DNA of 45,851 nt from Paraglaciecola sp. 20A4 (GCF_011378905.1 NZ_WTPY01000036.1:1-45851), one strand, 5' to 3'; positions 35,644 to 45,610 are shown, counted from the stretch's first letter. Notes: a model not told the origin generated them from the sequence alone. Program-made: numbers and translations.

Positions 35644-38600
35644 TTAGAACGTACCGCGAATACCCACTCTAAATTGTCGACCTGTCTTGTACTCAGACAA
35701 AAGTCGACTTGTGGTTACGGTATCAACCATGGCGTTGCCTTCGTCTAAGCGCTCACCGTTAATCTCGAAAGCGGTACTGGTTAAGAAACTACGATTCGTA
35801 ACATCAGTAAGGTTTAGGGCTTGGAAGGTAAATTGGATATTTTTGTTGAATGAATAACTAGAACTAAAATCTAATCGGGTCGTTGCTTCTAACCAAGATG
35901 CGCCAAAACCTGATGCGGTATTTCTATTGATTAGTTGTACCGAGGTATAACGCGCGGCGAGGCGCATCATGATGTCATCCTTTTCCCAAAAAATGGTAGC
36001 GTTCGCAGAATGTCTTGGGGTGAAAGGTTGAGGAAGTGGACTAACCACAATACCTGTTGTCGAGGATATTTCTTCGTCTGACTTTGAATCAGCGAAAGTA
36101 TAATTGATGCTAGTACCTAACCCAGACCACAAATCAGGCAAAAAGTCGTAACTTTGTGTGTAGTTAAACTCAAGGCCTTGTGTCACTGCGCCCTTACCAT
36201 TACGTTTCACATCTAGTATTAGCGTGTGACAATTAAATGTTAGTGGGCTGCCTAATCCTACATGCACCACTCTATCAGGCATACATTGTGTACCGCCCTC
36301 TGGTGTATTACCCACAGTTTGGGTCCAAACCGGCAGGCCTGTAAATTCATCTTTAGCTTGCTCACCGGTAGATTGGTCGATAACAGGTTCAGGGACGATA
36401 AGCACATCATTTAAGCTTTCAACCCCGTCTAAGTCATAGTTAGTTCTTAAGTCTGCCCATAGATAGGTCTCCGCAATGCTTTCTGTGAAGTTAGTCATAT
36501 CTTTACGGAACAGGGCGACAGAAAGTAAACCCGTAGGATTAAAGTACCATTCCAGAGAAAGATCTAAGTTCTTTGACTCAAGTGGCTTTAACCCAACATT
36601 ATTGATATTTCCTGAACCAAAAGCATTAAATTGACTTTCTATTATGCGCCCACTGGGGCGGGTGTCGTCGAAATTAGGACGAGCCATCGTTTTAGAAATA
36701 GCCAATCTACCTATAAGGTCATCGTCGAACTTGAAGTTTAAATTTAAGCTCGGTAACCATAAACTGTTACTAGCAGAGTCATGATTTAAAACACTTCGTT
36801 GTGCTGCGACAGAGCCCAACTCTGCTCCGCTATCCATGTTGTTGATCACGGTTGAGCGATCAGCCCAGGCCTTTATTGCGCTACTCCCGAAGGGGAAGCG
36901 ACCGTTTCGACCGTTCGGGTTGGAACCGTTGGCCAAAATTGCTACAACTTGACCTTGCTCATCATATTGAACTTGTAAAATTTGATTTTCTGGCGTTTGC
37001 AGTTCTGGTGGTACTTGGCCATCAACTAAGTCGGATCGGTGGTAGTTATAAATCAACAACGGATCATGGCACGTGCCTGAAGCGGGCAAGTTGGTGGGGG
37101 TTTGATTCTGGTCACCGTTGGGGTAATTAGGACTATTATCAGAATTATTAAACCCACACGCTGGCAAGTCGGTATTGGCCAACTGTCTGTTATAAACTAA
37201 ATCGTAGACATCGTAAAAGTTGCTGTTACCAAGGTATCTAAATTCGCTGTAAGCTTCGGCATCTGTCTTTGTTTTAACATAGCGCATGCCTAGGTTACCC
37301 GTGACAAAACCGTCGAAATATTCAAAATTTACCTTTGTGTAAAACGCATTCACTTCTTGTTCAATTTTTCTAGAGCCTGATGGGTCTTGGCGAGAACGGA
37401 TATCTCGCCCTTCACTACCGTCGCTCGGACTGACAATTTCTAGTGCTTTGAACGGGTCAATGTCCCCCCATCCTGATAGGAATGGTGCCCTGTCACTGAT
37501 AATACTTTCCATAAAGTCATCAACAGGAAATCCTCTGGGAGTTAAAACATCGGCTAATGTAACGCTTGATAATCCATTAACGCTAAATGAATCCCCGTTC
37601 TCATCGAGTATTTCTTGACCATCAGTAATAATGTTACGAAGTGAGGATACATCTTTTACACGATTGGTATATTTTCCACCAAACTCTACGCGAGTGAGGC
37701 CCAAGTAGTCTACTTCCCAGTCAAAATCTAAGAACACAGATTTGTTGGTATCCGAATTGGATTCTACGTCTTGGTTAATATTTTGAACGGTGAATAGATT
37801 TGTGTCTAATGGGTTAGAAAGACTCGGTGCTAGTATATCATTCGGATCCGTTGCGCCAGGAGGGCCGATTGCGAAGCCAGTTCCGACGACCAATTGGCAA
37901 GAGCCAGAAGAACAATCAAGACCTGCTGGTTCTAAACTTGGTACGTTTGGAGAGTTCGATACCAATGGTACACTGTTAGTATTGGCCGCTGGTGTCAGTA
38001 ATATCGTCGCATTGGGTTTGGCATCGCTGGTTGTTCTTGAGTAACCCAAGGTAAAATCAGCACTAAGATTGTCGGTAATGACCTGTTTGATATTCAATGA
38101 AGCAATTTTGTTTTCGACTTCTTGACCATCAATTTGTCTAAAAAGACGTGCCCGTGAACGTCGCATTAGGCGCTTTTCTAGGGTATTTGTTTGCTGGTTT
38201 ATGACCCACCAGTCCTCTTGAGGATCAGTATCTAAATTAGGATCGGTCAAGCCTAACTGCAAATTATAGCGCTGGTTATCAATATCGATATCTTGTTTTG
38301 AGTAATTCAAATCCAGCTGCATTTCTGTACCATCAAATGGAATATATTGGATACCCGCTGTTGCGGTTAGTCTGTCTCTTTGATTAGTTGACAGGCTATA
38401 TTCCCCGCTGCCTGGCGTAATAAATTGTACGTCCTCTGTTATTATCTCACCAGTGACTGAGTCTCGCGCACGCCCTGCAGGGGCAGTATAGACTTGATCA
38501 TCCCAATCAACCGAAAGCTGATCGACTCGTGTATTTTGAGTTTCATCAGAGATAGTGAAAATAACACCTAAGGTGTCATCAACATATTTGTCAGCAAAGC

Positions 38601-39264
38601 TAGCAGACAGCTTTCTATTGAAGTCGCCGGAATAGTCGTTGTAACGACCTTGTACCTCAATCGATTTTCTAGGCTTCTTTAGGTTTAGTGGTCGCACAGT
38701 TCGCAGTACGATGTTTGCCCCTAAAGAACCTTCATCTTGGTCTGCAGCAGATGTTTTTTGCACATCAATGGACGACAAAATATCTGACGAAAATGAGCTC
38801 AGATCAACACTTTGGTCGGATGTGGCATTCGCGCCATCACCGCTTAAACCACTGGTCACTGCAATACCATTTATGGAAATTTGGTTCAGTGCCGAGCCTG
38901 CACCCCGAACCGAGATTTTAGTGCCTTCACCATCCGTTTCTTGCACAGTTACGCCGGTAACTCGAGATAGCGCATCAGCAATATTTTGATCGGTAGATTT
39001 ACCAACATCTTCAGCATGAATTGAGTCAACCACCCCATTTGAGAAGCGTTTTGAATTAATTGATTTAGTTAAGCTCGAGCGAAATCCACCAACTTCTATG
39101 ACTTCAATATCTTCTTCGCTATTAACATCACTTGCGTCACTTGAGGACGTACTGTTCTGTTGTTGATTATCTTGGGCTATAGCTGCTCCTGAATATGCGA
39201 CCGCTAGTGATAGCGAGGCGATAACGGCTGCAGATATGACATTTAATTTCATGTTGTGTGTCAT
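35644..39264 (-). CDS. large TonB-dependent outer-membrane receptor
   Basis: A 1206-residue protein. The signal peptide ends AIA-Q (about residue 30), then comes an Asn/Ser/Asp-rich linker with the TonB-box-like IEVIEVGGFRSSL. The plug follows (about 75-200: DQNIADALSRVTGVTVQE, ISVRGAGSALNQISINGI). The barrel is about 950 residues long with long polar loops, and the end VGIRGTF has the terminal Phe. It has no STN domain, so it is not the direct partner of the FecR protein. Large plug-barrel receptors of this kind carry oligosaccharides in Alteromonadales and work without SusD. ATG 39264 has GGAG seven bases upstream. A bulged hairpin lies just before that site. It is divergent from the GH2-SGLT-sulfatase operon. 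Confidence 0.92.
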   Translation of the reverse strand: MTHNMKLNVISAAVIASLSLAVAYSGAAIAQDNQQQNSTSSSDASDVNSEEDIEVIEVGGFRSSLTKSINSKRFSNGVVDSIHAEDVGKSTDQNIADALSRVTGVTVQETDGEGTKISVRGAGSALNQISINGIAVTSGLSGDGANATSDQSVDLSSFSSDILSSIDVQKTSAADQDEGSLGANIVLRTVRPLNLKKPRKSIEVQGRYNDYSGDFNRKLSASFADKYVDDTLGVIFTISDETQNTRVDQLSVDWDDQVYTAPAGRARDSVTGEIITEDVQFITPGSGEYSLSTNQRDRLTATAGIQYIPFDGTEMQLDLNYSKQDIDIDNQRYNLQLGLTDPNLDTDPQEDWWVINQQTNTLEKRLMRRSRARLFRQIDGQEVENKIASLNIKQVITDNLSADFTLGYSRTTSDAKPNATILLTPAANTNSVPLVSNSPNVPSLEPAGLDCSSGSCQLVVGTGFAIGPPGATDPNDILAPSLSNPLDTNLFTVQNINQDVESNSDTNKSVFLDFDWEVDYLGLTRVEFGGKYTNRVKDVSSLRNIITDGQEILDENGDSFSVNGLSSVTLADVLTPRGFPVDDFMESIISDRAPFLSGWGDIDPFKALEIVSPSDGSEGRDIRSRQDPSGSRKIEQEVNAFYTKVNFEYFDGFVTGNLGMRYVKTKTDAEAYSEFRYLGNSNFYDVYDLVYNRQLANTDLPACGFNNSDNSPNYPNGDQNQTPTNLPASGTCHDPLLIYNYHRSDLVDGQVPPELQTPENQILQVQYDEQGQVVAILANGSNPNGRNGRFPFGSSAIKAWADRSTVINNMDSGAELGSVAAQRSVLNHDSASNSLWLPSLNLNFKFDDDLIGRLAISKTMARPNFDDTRPSGRIIESQFNAFGSGNINNVGLKPLESKNLDLSLEWYFNPTGLLSVALFRKDMTNFTESIAETYLWADLRTNYDLDGVESLNDVLIVPEPVIDQSTGEQAKDEFTGLPVWTQTVGNTPEGGTQCMPDRVVHVGLGSPLTFNCHTLILDVKRNGKGAVTQGLEFNYTQSYDFLPDLWSGLGTSINYTFADSKSDEEISSTTGIVVSPLPQPFTPRHSANATIFWEKDDIMMRLAARYTSVQLINRNTASGFGASWLEATTRLDFSSSYSFNKNIQFTFQALNLTDVTNRSFLTSTAFEINGERLDEGNAMVDTVTTSRLLSEYKTGRQFRVGIRGTF

Positions 39265-39674
39265 TTGGCTTCTCCGGCTCTAATGCATAACTATGTGTTT
39301 AGCACACATAGAAAATATCTTTTATGCATGTTAACTAAAATCTCATTTGATTTTGGGGTTGCGTTGTCCCAAATAATATTAGTTTGTTTCGTCAGATAAA
39401 GCCAACACTTTTTATTTACAATCAATTTACAAAGGTCTCTATAAGGCTAATGAAACTTATTATATTTTTAAGTGCTTGTATTTTATGTATTTTATAACAA
39501 TTTTTTTGAGATGAATTAATTTAAATCAATCCATATCTTATTTGTTTATCATTTTTTAATAGTGGCATCGTTTGCCTAAAATTATTTCTGGGTGTAATCT
39601 TACCGGCAAGATTTACTTGTTAGTAACAAAAAAACGGCTTGTGTTTACGGCTATTCTTCCTTAGGTGATATGTA
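39265..39674. other. divergent promoter region, TonB receptor / GH2 operon
   Basis: 410 AT-rich bases. Apart from the nested hairpin at 39283-39329, I see no gene and no other clear palindrome. It must contain promoters for both directions. Confidence 0.45.
39283..39329 (-). promoter_or_regulatory. nested, bulged hairpin in the leader of the TonB receptor gene
   Basis: Left arm ATGCATAACTATGTGT (39283-39298), loop TTAGC, then ACACATAG (39304-39311), a 10-base bulge, and TTATGCAT (39322-39329). All sixteen arm bases pair. It ends a few bases upstream of the GGAG ribosome site, so it could be an RNA element controlling translation or mRNA life. A DNA operator is the alternative. Confidence 0.5.
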
Positions 39675-42188
39675 ATGAATCCAGTTATAAACGTAATAAG
39701 TAGTAAGATGAAGACAAGCTTAGTGGTTGGCTTATGCTTAATTTTTTACTCATTAAATGGACTTGCTGAAAGTGGCATTGGGACAAAAAAATCATTCAAT
39801 GAAAACTGGTATTTCGAGAAAGGTGACCCTCAAGGTGCCGAGCATTCTACCTATAACAACGAAGAATGGGAGCCTGTAACACTGCCTCATGATTGGGCGA
39901 TAAGCGGTCCGTTTGACAAAAAATATAATGCGCGAAACGGTGGGTTACCCATTTTTGGGACTGCCTGGTACCGAAAGTATTTTGTACTGAACGATGATGC
40001 AAAGAATAAGCGTGTTTCAGTCACTTTTGATGGAGCAATGGATAACTCCACTGTGTATGTAAATGGGCATGAAGTGGGTAAAAGACCGTTTGGATATATC
40101 GCGTTTAACTATGACATTACTGAGTTTCTTAATCCGGCAGGTGACGAAAATACTATCGCGGTTAAATTGTCCCCAGAAAATTTTTCAGCAAGATGGTATT
40201 CAGGGGCTGGCCTTTATCGAAATACGTGGATAGAAATCAATGACCCTATGCATATCAAGCCATGGGGCACTTTTGTCACCACACCTGTTGTTACCCAAGA
40301 GTTGGCTAAAGTTGAACTAAAAACAACCTTGGTTAACGTTAGTGATAATGCTAATACTGCTAAAGTGATCCATTACATTAAGGATGCCAAGGGAAATCTA
40401 GTTGCTCAAGCTTCTGGCGAATATCGTATGGATGCACAATCAACTATTACGCCGAGTAGCCAGTTTGACATCGTTAATCCCATTTTATGGGACATCGACA
40501 ATCCTCATCTATATTCCATTGAAAGTGAAGTTTGGAAAAATAACCGGCTTGTCGACGAATATTCTACGCCGTTGGGGGTTCGTTCAATTGAATTTAAAGT
40601 GGATGATGGTTTTTGGTTAAATGGCAGGCGTGTGCAGATTAAAGGGGTATGTTTACACCATGATAATGGTCCTTTAGGCGCAGTCGCTAATCGCAGAGCA
40701 ATTCAACGAAAATTGGAGATTATGCAAGAGATGGGCGCCAACGCTGTGCGTACATCACATAACCCACCGTCGCCCGAATTGGTTGAACTGGCAAACGAAA
40801 TGGGCATTTTATTGCAAGTTGAAGCATTTGATATGTGGAAGATAGAAAAGCCCACAATTATCAATGGTTACAACAAGAACTTCGACCAGTGGCACGAGCG
40901 CGACTTACGCGACATGGTGATTCAGAACCGCAATAACCCATCCATCATAATGTGGAGTACCGGTAATGAAATTATGGAGCAAAAAGAGAAAGACGGTTGG
41001 AAAGTAACGAAACAGCTTACCGATATCGTAAAAAATGAAGACAAAACGCGGCCAGTAACCGCTGGGTTAAGCATGTACCCCGATGCACTGGATAACGGCC
41101 TAGCCGATGAGCTTGATATTGTGGGTTTGAACTACAAAGCCTATAAATATGGTGAAGTCACCAAAAGAAATAGCGATTGGTTAATTTTAGGGACTGAAAC
41201 ATCTTCAGTTGTTAGTACCCGTGGTATTTACCACTTTCCGCTAGAAAAATACCGCAAACATGAATCAAATTATGTAACTAGCTACGACCTAGTAACGCCA
41301 CCTTGGGCTTACATACCTGATCTTGAATTCGAGAACCTAAAAAATAACCCAAATGTGATGGGGGAGTTTGTTTGGACTGGATTTGATTATTTGGGCGAAC
41401 CGACACCTTATGGGGGACGGGATCATGGAAACAAAGCCTATTGGAATCAAGATTGGCCTGCGAGAAGTTCGTCGTTTGGTGCTGTGGATTTAGTTGGTTT
41501 GCCCAAGGACAGATTCTATCTGTATCAAAGTGAGTGGACTGCAACGCCTATGGTGCATGTACTACCTCATTGGAATTGGGAGAATAAGGTTGGTGACGTT
41601 ATTCCTATTTTTGTTTATACCAATGCCCAAGAGGTTGAATTGTTCATTAATGGTGAATCTAAAGGCCGTAAAGTGAAAGGTATCGATACCGTTACCTTAC
41701 CGGTAGATCTTCGGGAAGATAAAGAGACTAAATCGTTCGAATCTAAATACCGCTTGCGCTGGGATGAAACATATCAACCCGGTGAGCTCAAAGTAGTGGC
41801 TTATAATGCAGGAAAAGTGGTGGCGACTAAAACCATAAAAACTGCATCCGCACCTTACAGTATCGAATTGACGCCTGATCGCACTGATATTAAGGCAGAC
41901 GGTGTCGACTTGTCTTATGTCACTGTCATCGTAAAAGATAAAAATGGTAACCCAGTGCCAAATGCAGATAACAAAATACAATTTTTTGTTGATGGGCCGG
42001 CAACCATTGCGGGTGTTGGAAATGGTGACTCTTCCACTGTAGAGCCGTTTAAGGCTAGCTATAGACGGCTTTTCAGCGGTAAAGCGATGTTGATTATTCA
42101 AAGCAAAACCGGTGAAACAGGAAACATAAAAATTAGAGCGTATTCAGACCAATTGCGTGATGGAACCACAGTCGTGAGTAGCCAATAG
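39675..42188 (+). CDS. GH2 family beta-galactosidase, exported
   Basis: 837 residues with a signal peptide (cleavage GLA-E, about 31). The order is: N-terminal jelly-roll sugar-binding domain (about 38-190, with RWYSGAGLYRNTW), immunoglobulin-like domain (about 195-305) and TIM barrel (about 305-600). The acid/base is E432 in WSTGNE and the nucleophile E508 in LGTETSS. A DUF4982-type domain (about 625-720) and a C-terminal Big-1-like domain (about 740-837, IKADGVDLSYVTVIVKDKNG) follow. This layout is that of exo-beta-galactosidases of algal-galactan loci. It would remove beta-galactose from oligosaccharides once GH110 has taken off the alpha-galactose cap. ATG 39675 follows TAGGTGA. It is first in an operon with an Na+/galactose carrier and a sulfatase. 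Confidence 0.92.
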   Translation: MNPVINVISSKMKTSLVVGLCLIFYSLNGLAESGIGTKKSFNENWYFEKGDPQGAEHSTYNNEEWEPVTLPHDWAISGPFDKKYNARNGGLPIFGTAWYRKYFVLNDDAKNKRVSVTFDGAMDNSTVYVNGHEVGKRPFGYIAFNYDITEFLNPAGDENTIAVKLSPENFSARWYSGAGLYRNTWIEINDPMHIKPWGTFVTTPVVTQELAKVELKTTLVNVSDNANTAKVIHYIKDAKGNLVAQASGEYRMDAQSTITPSSQFDIVNPILWDIDNPHLYSIESEVWKNNRLVDEYSTPLGVRSIEFKVDDGFWLNGRRVQIKGVCLHHDNGPLGAVANRRAIQRKLEIMQEMGANAVRTSHNPPSPELVELANEMGILLQVEAFDMWKIEKPTIINGYNKNFDQWHERDLRDMVIQNRNNPSIIMWSTGNEIMEQKEKDGWKVTKQLTDIVKNEDKTRPVTAGLSMYPDALDNGLADELDIVGLNYKAYKYGEVTKRNSDWLILGTETSSVVSTRGIYHFPLEKYRKHESNYVTSYDLVTPPWAYIPDLEFENLKNNPNVMGEFVWTGFDYLGEPTPYGGRDHGNKAYWNQDWPARSSSFGAVDLVGLPKDRFYLYQSEWTATPMVHVLPHWNWENKVGDVIPIFVYTNAQEVELFINGESKGRKVKGIDTVTLPVDLREDKETKSFESKYRLRWDETYQPGELKVVAYNAGKVVATKTIKTASAPYSIELTPDRTDIKADGVDLSYVTVIVKDKNGNPVPNADNKIQFFVDGPATIAGVGNGDSSTVEPFKASYRRLFSGKAMLIIQSKTGETGNIKIRAYSDQLRDGTTVVSSQ

Positions 42189-42323
42189 TGCTTGTGTGCG
42201 TCATCGCTCCGTTATGGATAATACGAAAATTGGTAGATGTTCTACTTTGCGTTGACCGCCTAATTTGAAGGCGCCGCGCGCTAGTTACTAAATAGATTAA
42301 TCAAAGACAAATGGAAAATAATA

Positions 42324-43895
42324 ATGAACCTCTCGACTATTGATATCAGTATTTTTGTTATCTATGCCATTGCGTTACTTGGGCTTGCTCTCTACATTTC
42401 GCGTAACGAAAATAAGCACGAACGTAATACAGAAGATTATTTTCTTGCAGGTAAATCATTGCCCTGGTGGGCAATTGGCGCATCATTAATTGCCTCAAAC
42501 ATATCGGCAGAACAAATCATTGGTATGTCTGGTTCGGGTTATGTATTGGGTTTGGCTATTGCGTCCTACGAGTGGATGGCGGCGATTACGCTTATTATTG
42601 TCGGCAAATACTTTCTACCCATTTTTTTGAAAAACAATATTTACACCATGCCCCAGTACTTAGAGCAACGATTTGATAGTCGCGTCAAAACGATTATGGC
42701 GGTCTTCTGGTTAGCCGTTTATGTATTTGTAAATTTGACAGCAGTGTTGTGGTTAGGTGGATTAGCCATCAATACTATTTCAGGTGTTGATCTGGCAACA
42801 GGCATGATTTTTCTGGGTTTATTCTCTCTTGCCTACTCGTCATATGGTGGCCTAAAAGCCGTCGCCTACACGGATATTATACAGGTTGTGTTGTTGATAT
42901 TTGGTGGCCTAATGTTGACTTATATAAGCCTAGATTTGGTTTCAGAAGGCAATGGCATGTTCGCCGGTTTTGGCATACTCACTGAAAATTTGCCTGGCAG
43001 GTTTGACATGATTTTCAGCTCTGATAACCCCCACTATGCTGACTTACCCGGTATCTCTGTGCTTGTTGGAGGAATGTGGGTTATGAATATAAGTTACTGG
43101 GGATTCAATCAATATATTATTCAGCGAGCCCTTGCCGCTAAGGACTTAAAAGAAGCCCAAAAAGGTATTGCATTTGCTGCTTATCTTAAGATTTTAGTGC
43201 CGTTTTTTGTCGTGTTGCCAGGCATTGCCGCCGTTGTTCTTTTCCCTGACTTAAACCGTGCGGATGAAGCTTATCCTAGCTTGATGACATTGATGCCTGT
43301 AGGGCTAAAAGGGCTAGTATTCGCCGCACTCATAGCCGCTATCGTTTCGTCTTTGGCTTCTATGTGTAATAGCGTATCGACGATTTTTACAATGGATATT
43401 TATTCACATATCAAAAAGAATAGAAGCCAAACTCATTATGTAAAAGTGGGCCGGATCGTAAGTGTATTAGCGCTTATTATCGCCATGATCAGTGCCAAAC
43501 CTTTACTCGGAAATTTTGACCAAGCATTTCAATATATTCAAGAATTCACCGGCTTTTTTACACCGGGCATAGTGGTTATTTTTCTACTGGGTATGTTTTG
43601 GAAGCAAATGAATTCTGTCGGGGCGATTTCTGCTGCCCTAAGTTCTGCCGCACTCTCTTTTTTATTTCGTGCGGCCTTCCCCGAATTGCCATTCATGGAC
43701 AGAGTGGGGGTCGTGTTTTTATGCTGCGTGGCAATCGCAGTGGCGTGTTCACTGGTGACAAAAACACAAAACAGTGAACATGAATCTCAGACCGTCTCGC
43801 TAGGTGATGTCAATTTTGAAACGACTGTTTCATATAATATTTTAGCAGCGGGAATCATCGCAATTTTAACTGCATTTTATAGTGCTTGGGGGTAA
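42324..43895 (+). CDS. Na+/galactose symporter (SSS family, vSGLT-like)
   Basis: A 523-residue membrane protein with about thirteen to fourteen helices. It follows Vibrio parahaemolyticus vSGLT closely as I remember it: ISAEQIIGMSGSGYVLGLA (Q64), SYEWMAA (E83), YWGFNQYIIQRALAAK, AALIAAIVSSLASM and AFQYIQEFTGF. These are the segments that carry the galactose- and Na+-binding residues. Uptake of free galactose across the inner membrane is therefore a strong prediction. It lies 135 bases after the GH2 gene and three bases before the next sulfatase gene, so enzyme and carrier are made together. Confidence 0.9.
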   Translation: MNLSTIDISIFVIYAIALLGLALYISRNENKHERNTEDYFLAGKSLPWWAIGASLIASNISAEQIIGMSGSGYVLGLAIASYEWMAAITLIIVGKYFLPIFLKNNIYTMPQYLEQRFDSRVKTIMAVFWLAVYVFVNLTAVLWLGGLAINTISGVDLATGMIFLGLFSLAYSSYGGLKAVAYTDIIQVVLLIFGGLMLTYISLDLVSEGNGMFAGFGILTENLPGRFDMIFSSDNPHYADLPGISVLVGGMWVMNISYWGFNQYIIQRALAAKDLKEAQKGIAFAAYLKILVPFFVVLPGIAAVVLFPDLNRADEAYPSLMTLMPVGLKGLVFAALIAAIVSSLASMCNSVSTIFTMDIYSHIKKNRSQTHYVKVGRIVSVLALIIAMISAKPLLGNFDQAFQYIQEFTGFFTPGIVVIFLLGMFWKQMNSVGAISAALSSAALSFLFRAAFPELPFMDRVGVVFLCCVAIAVACSLVTKTQNSEHESQTVSLGDVNFETTVSYNILAAGIIAILTAFYSAWG

Positions 43896-43898
43896 ACA

Positions 43899-45530
43899 AT
43901 GAAAGACATTAAATCGTTCATTAATAAACGCGTCATCTCTAAACTGAGTCTAGTTGTCGTAATTTCAGGTAGTTTATTAAGTGGCTGCAGCAGCAGTGAA
44001 CAAGTGGCCATTGATAATAGCCAGAGTGATATTAAAAACCCTCCAAATATTCTGTGGATCTATATGGAAGATCAGAACCCTTGGAATAACGCTTGGGGGG
44101 ATGACACTGTCGATACCCCAAATATTCAAAAGTTGGCAGATTCGGGTGTGATGTTCACCCAAGTCTATCAGCCAGCGCCAGTATGCTCAGCAAGTCGCTC
44201 AGCTCTAGTCACAGGTCAGTATCAGACGACTTTAAACTTGCAAGATCATCGCTCGTTTCGCTCTGGGTATAATAAGCAGTTTTTACCTGAAAGTTATAAA
44301 ACGGTGCCTGAACTGTTTGTAGAAGCCGGTTATCAGACCTTCAATATTGGCAAGGATGATTATAACTTTAGTTATGACCGTTCGCGCTTATACAATGCTC
44401 ATGATGGTATTGCCGGCTTTCAAGGTGCACAAGATGGCAGTGATTTTAATTGGGCGAGTAAGTTAAAAAACAAACCTTTCTTTGGCCAGTTGCAATTGAA
44501 AGGCGGCAAACATACGCATTTTGAAGGAAAAAATGTCCCGGAAGTTGATCCCAATGAAATGACCTTGCCGCCTTATTATGTGGACAAGCCAGCGACGCGA
44601 AAAGAGTGGGCTAAACATTATAAAACGCAGGTTGTGTCGGATATCGAATTAGCTGAGATTATTGACACGCTCAAAGCCAACAACTTGTTAGAAAATACCG
44701 CCATTTTCTGGTTCTCTGACCATGGAATGGGTATGTTGAGACATAAGCAAGATTTGTATGACGGGGGCTTGAATGTTCCGCTTATCGTCAGTTGGCCAGC
44801 AGGTGAGCAACGTCTAAACCAACACGGCAAGGTCAGAACAGATCTCGTCAGTGGATTAGACATTCCTGCAACAAGTCTTGCATTGGCAGGTATTGACGTG
44901 CCAGATAGTTACGATGGTCAAGATGTGTTTGCAGCCAAGCTTACACCTCGAAAATATGTAATTTCAGCAAAAGATCGTATGGATTTCAGTTTTGATAGAG
45001 GCCGCACAGTGCGCTCAGACAACTTTCGTTATATACGTAATTTCCACCCTGAAATTCCTCGTTCGCAGCCTCAATTTAGAGATAAAAAACCTTTCAGTAT
45101 TGAGTTCAAACAAGCATTTGAAGCAGGCACATTGACGCCGGTGCAAGCTGAGTATTTTGCAGCCACTAAGCCGGCTGAAGAATTGTATGATATTGCTAAC
45201 GATCCGCATCAAATTAGCAACTTGGTCGATAACCCTGACTATTCTAAAGTGCTCAAGGAGCACCGCCAGGTATTGTTAGATTGGATAGCAAAAACAGACG
45301 ACAAAGGGGCGTATCCAGAGTCAGACCGAGCGATTAAAGAGACTATCGACCTTTGGGGGAAAAAGTGTGTTAGCTGGCAGTGTGACAGCTTCAGAAAGCG
45401 CCATCCTGATGCTGAGGGTGTGAAAGGAGATGATTATTACGATAAAATGCCTTGGCCTGATTATATGCCAAAGCCTAACAAAGCCTATTACGACAAAATT
45501 GAACAGCTTTATCGTAAAAGTTTTCAATAG
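43899..45530 (+). CDS. S1 family sulfatase, lipoprotein, CSASR type
   Basis: A 543-residue sulfatase with a lipobox (LLSGC, Cys30), so it is probably anchored to a membrane. Metal motifs are IYMEDQNPW (E57, D58; Glu in place of Asp) and WFSDHGMGMLRHKQ. The formylglycine site is CSASR (C96), with Ala in the Pro position. It shares its PAPVCSASRSALVTG and NIGKDDYNFSY segments with the matching parts of the sulfatase at 24509 (NAPVCSTAR, NNAKNDFNF), so the two are related and likely of one subfamily. The end has LYDIANDPHQISNLVDNP. The ATG is three bases after the symporter stop, with GGGGG overlapping that stop. It is last in the GH2-carrier-sulfatase operon. Confidence 0.92.
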   Translation: MKDIKSFINKRVISKLSLVVVISGSLLSGCSSSEQVAIDNSQSDIKNPPNILWIYMEDQNPWNNAWGDDTVDTPNIQKLADSGVMFTQVYQPAPVCSASRSALVTGQYQTTLNLQDHRSFRSGYNKQFLPESYKTVPELFVEAGYQTFNIGKDDYNFSYDRSRLYNAHDGIAGFQGAQDGSDFNWASKLKNKPFFGQLQLKGGKHTHFEGKNVPEVDPNEMTLPPYYVDKPATRKEWAKHYKTQVVSDIELAEIIDTLKANNLLENTAIFWFSDHGMGMLRHKQDLYDGGLNVPLIVSWPAGEQRLNQHGKVRTDLVSGLDIPATSLALAGIDVPDSYDGQDVFAAKLTPRKYVISAKDRMDFSFDRGRTVRSDNFRYIRNFHPEIPRSQPQFRDKKPFSIEFKQAFEAGTLTPVQAEYFAATKPAEELYDIANDPHQISNLVDNPDYSKVLKEHRQVLLDWIAKTDDKGAYPESDRAIKETIDLWGKKCVSWQCDSFRKRHPDAEGVKGDDYYDKMPWPDYMPKPNKAYYDKIEQLYRKSFQ

Positions 45531-45541
45531 TATGCGCTGAA

Positions 45542-45610
45542 TTTCACCTTACAGATCCTGTAAGGTGAAAATGTATCAATGTACGATCCTGCAAGGAATA
45601 AAGGATCGTA
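45542..45610. terminator. pair of hairpins after the GH2-carrier-sulfatase operon
   Basis: First hairpin: TTTCACCTTACAG (45542-45554), ATC loop, CTGTAAGGTGAAA (45558-45570), a perfect 13-bp stem 11 bases past the stop. Second: TACGATCC (45582-45589) and GGATCGTA (45603-45610). Neither is followed by a T-run, but the first probably ends the operon. Confidence 0.65.

Noticed and set aside
41697-42101. 134-codon minus-strand frame
   Set aside because: Antisense to the GH2 gene; no start signal or motif.
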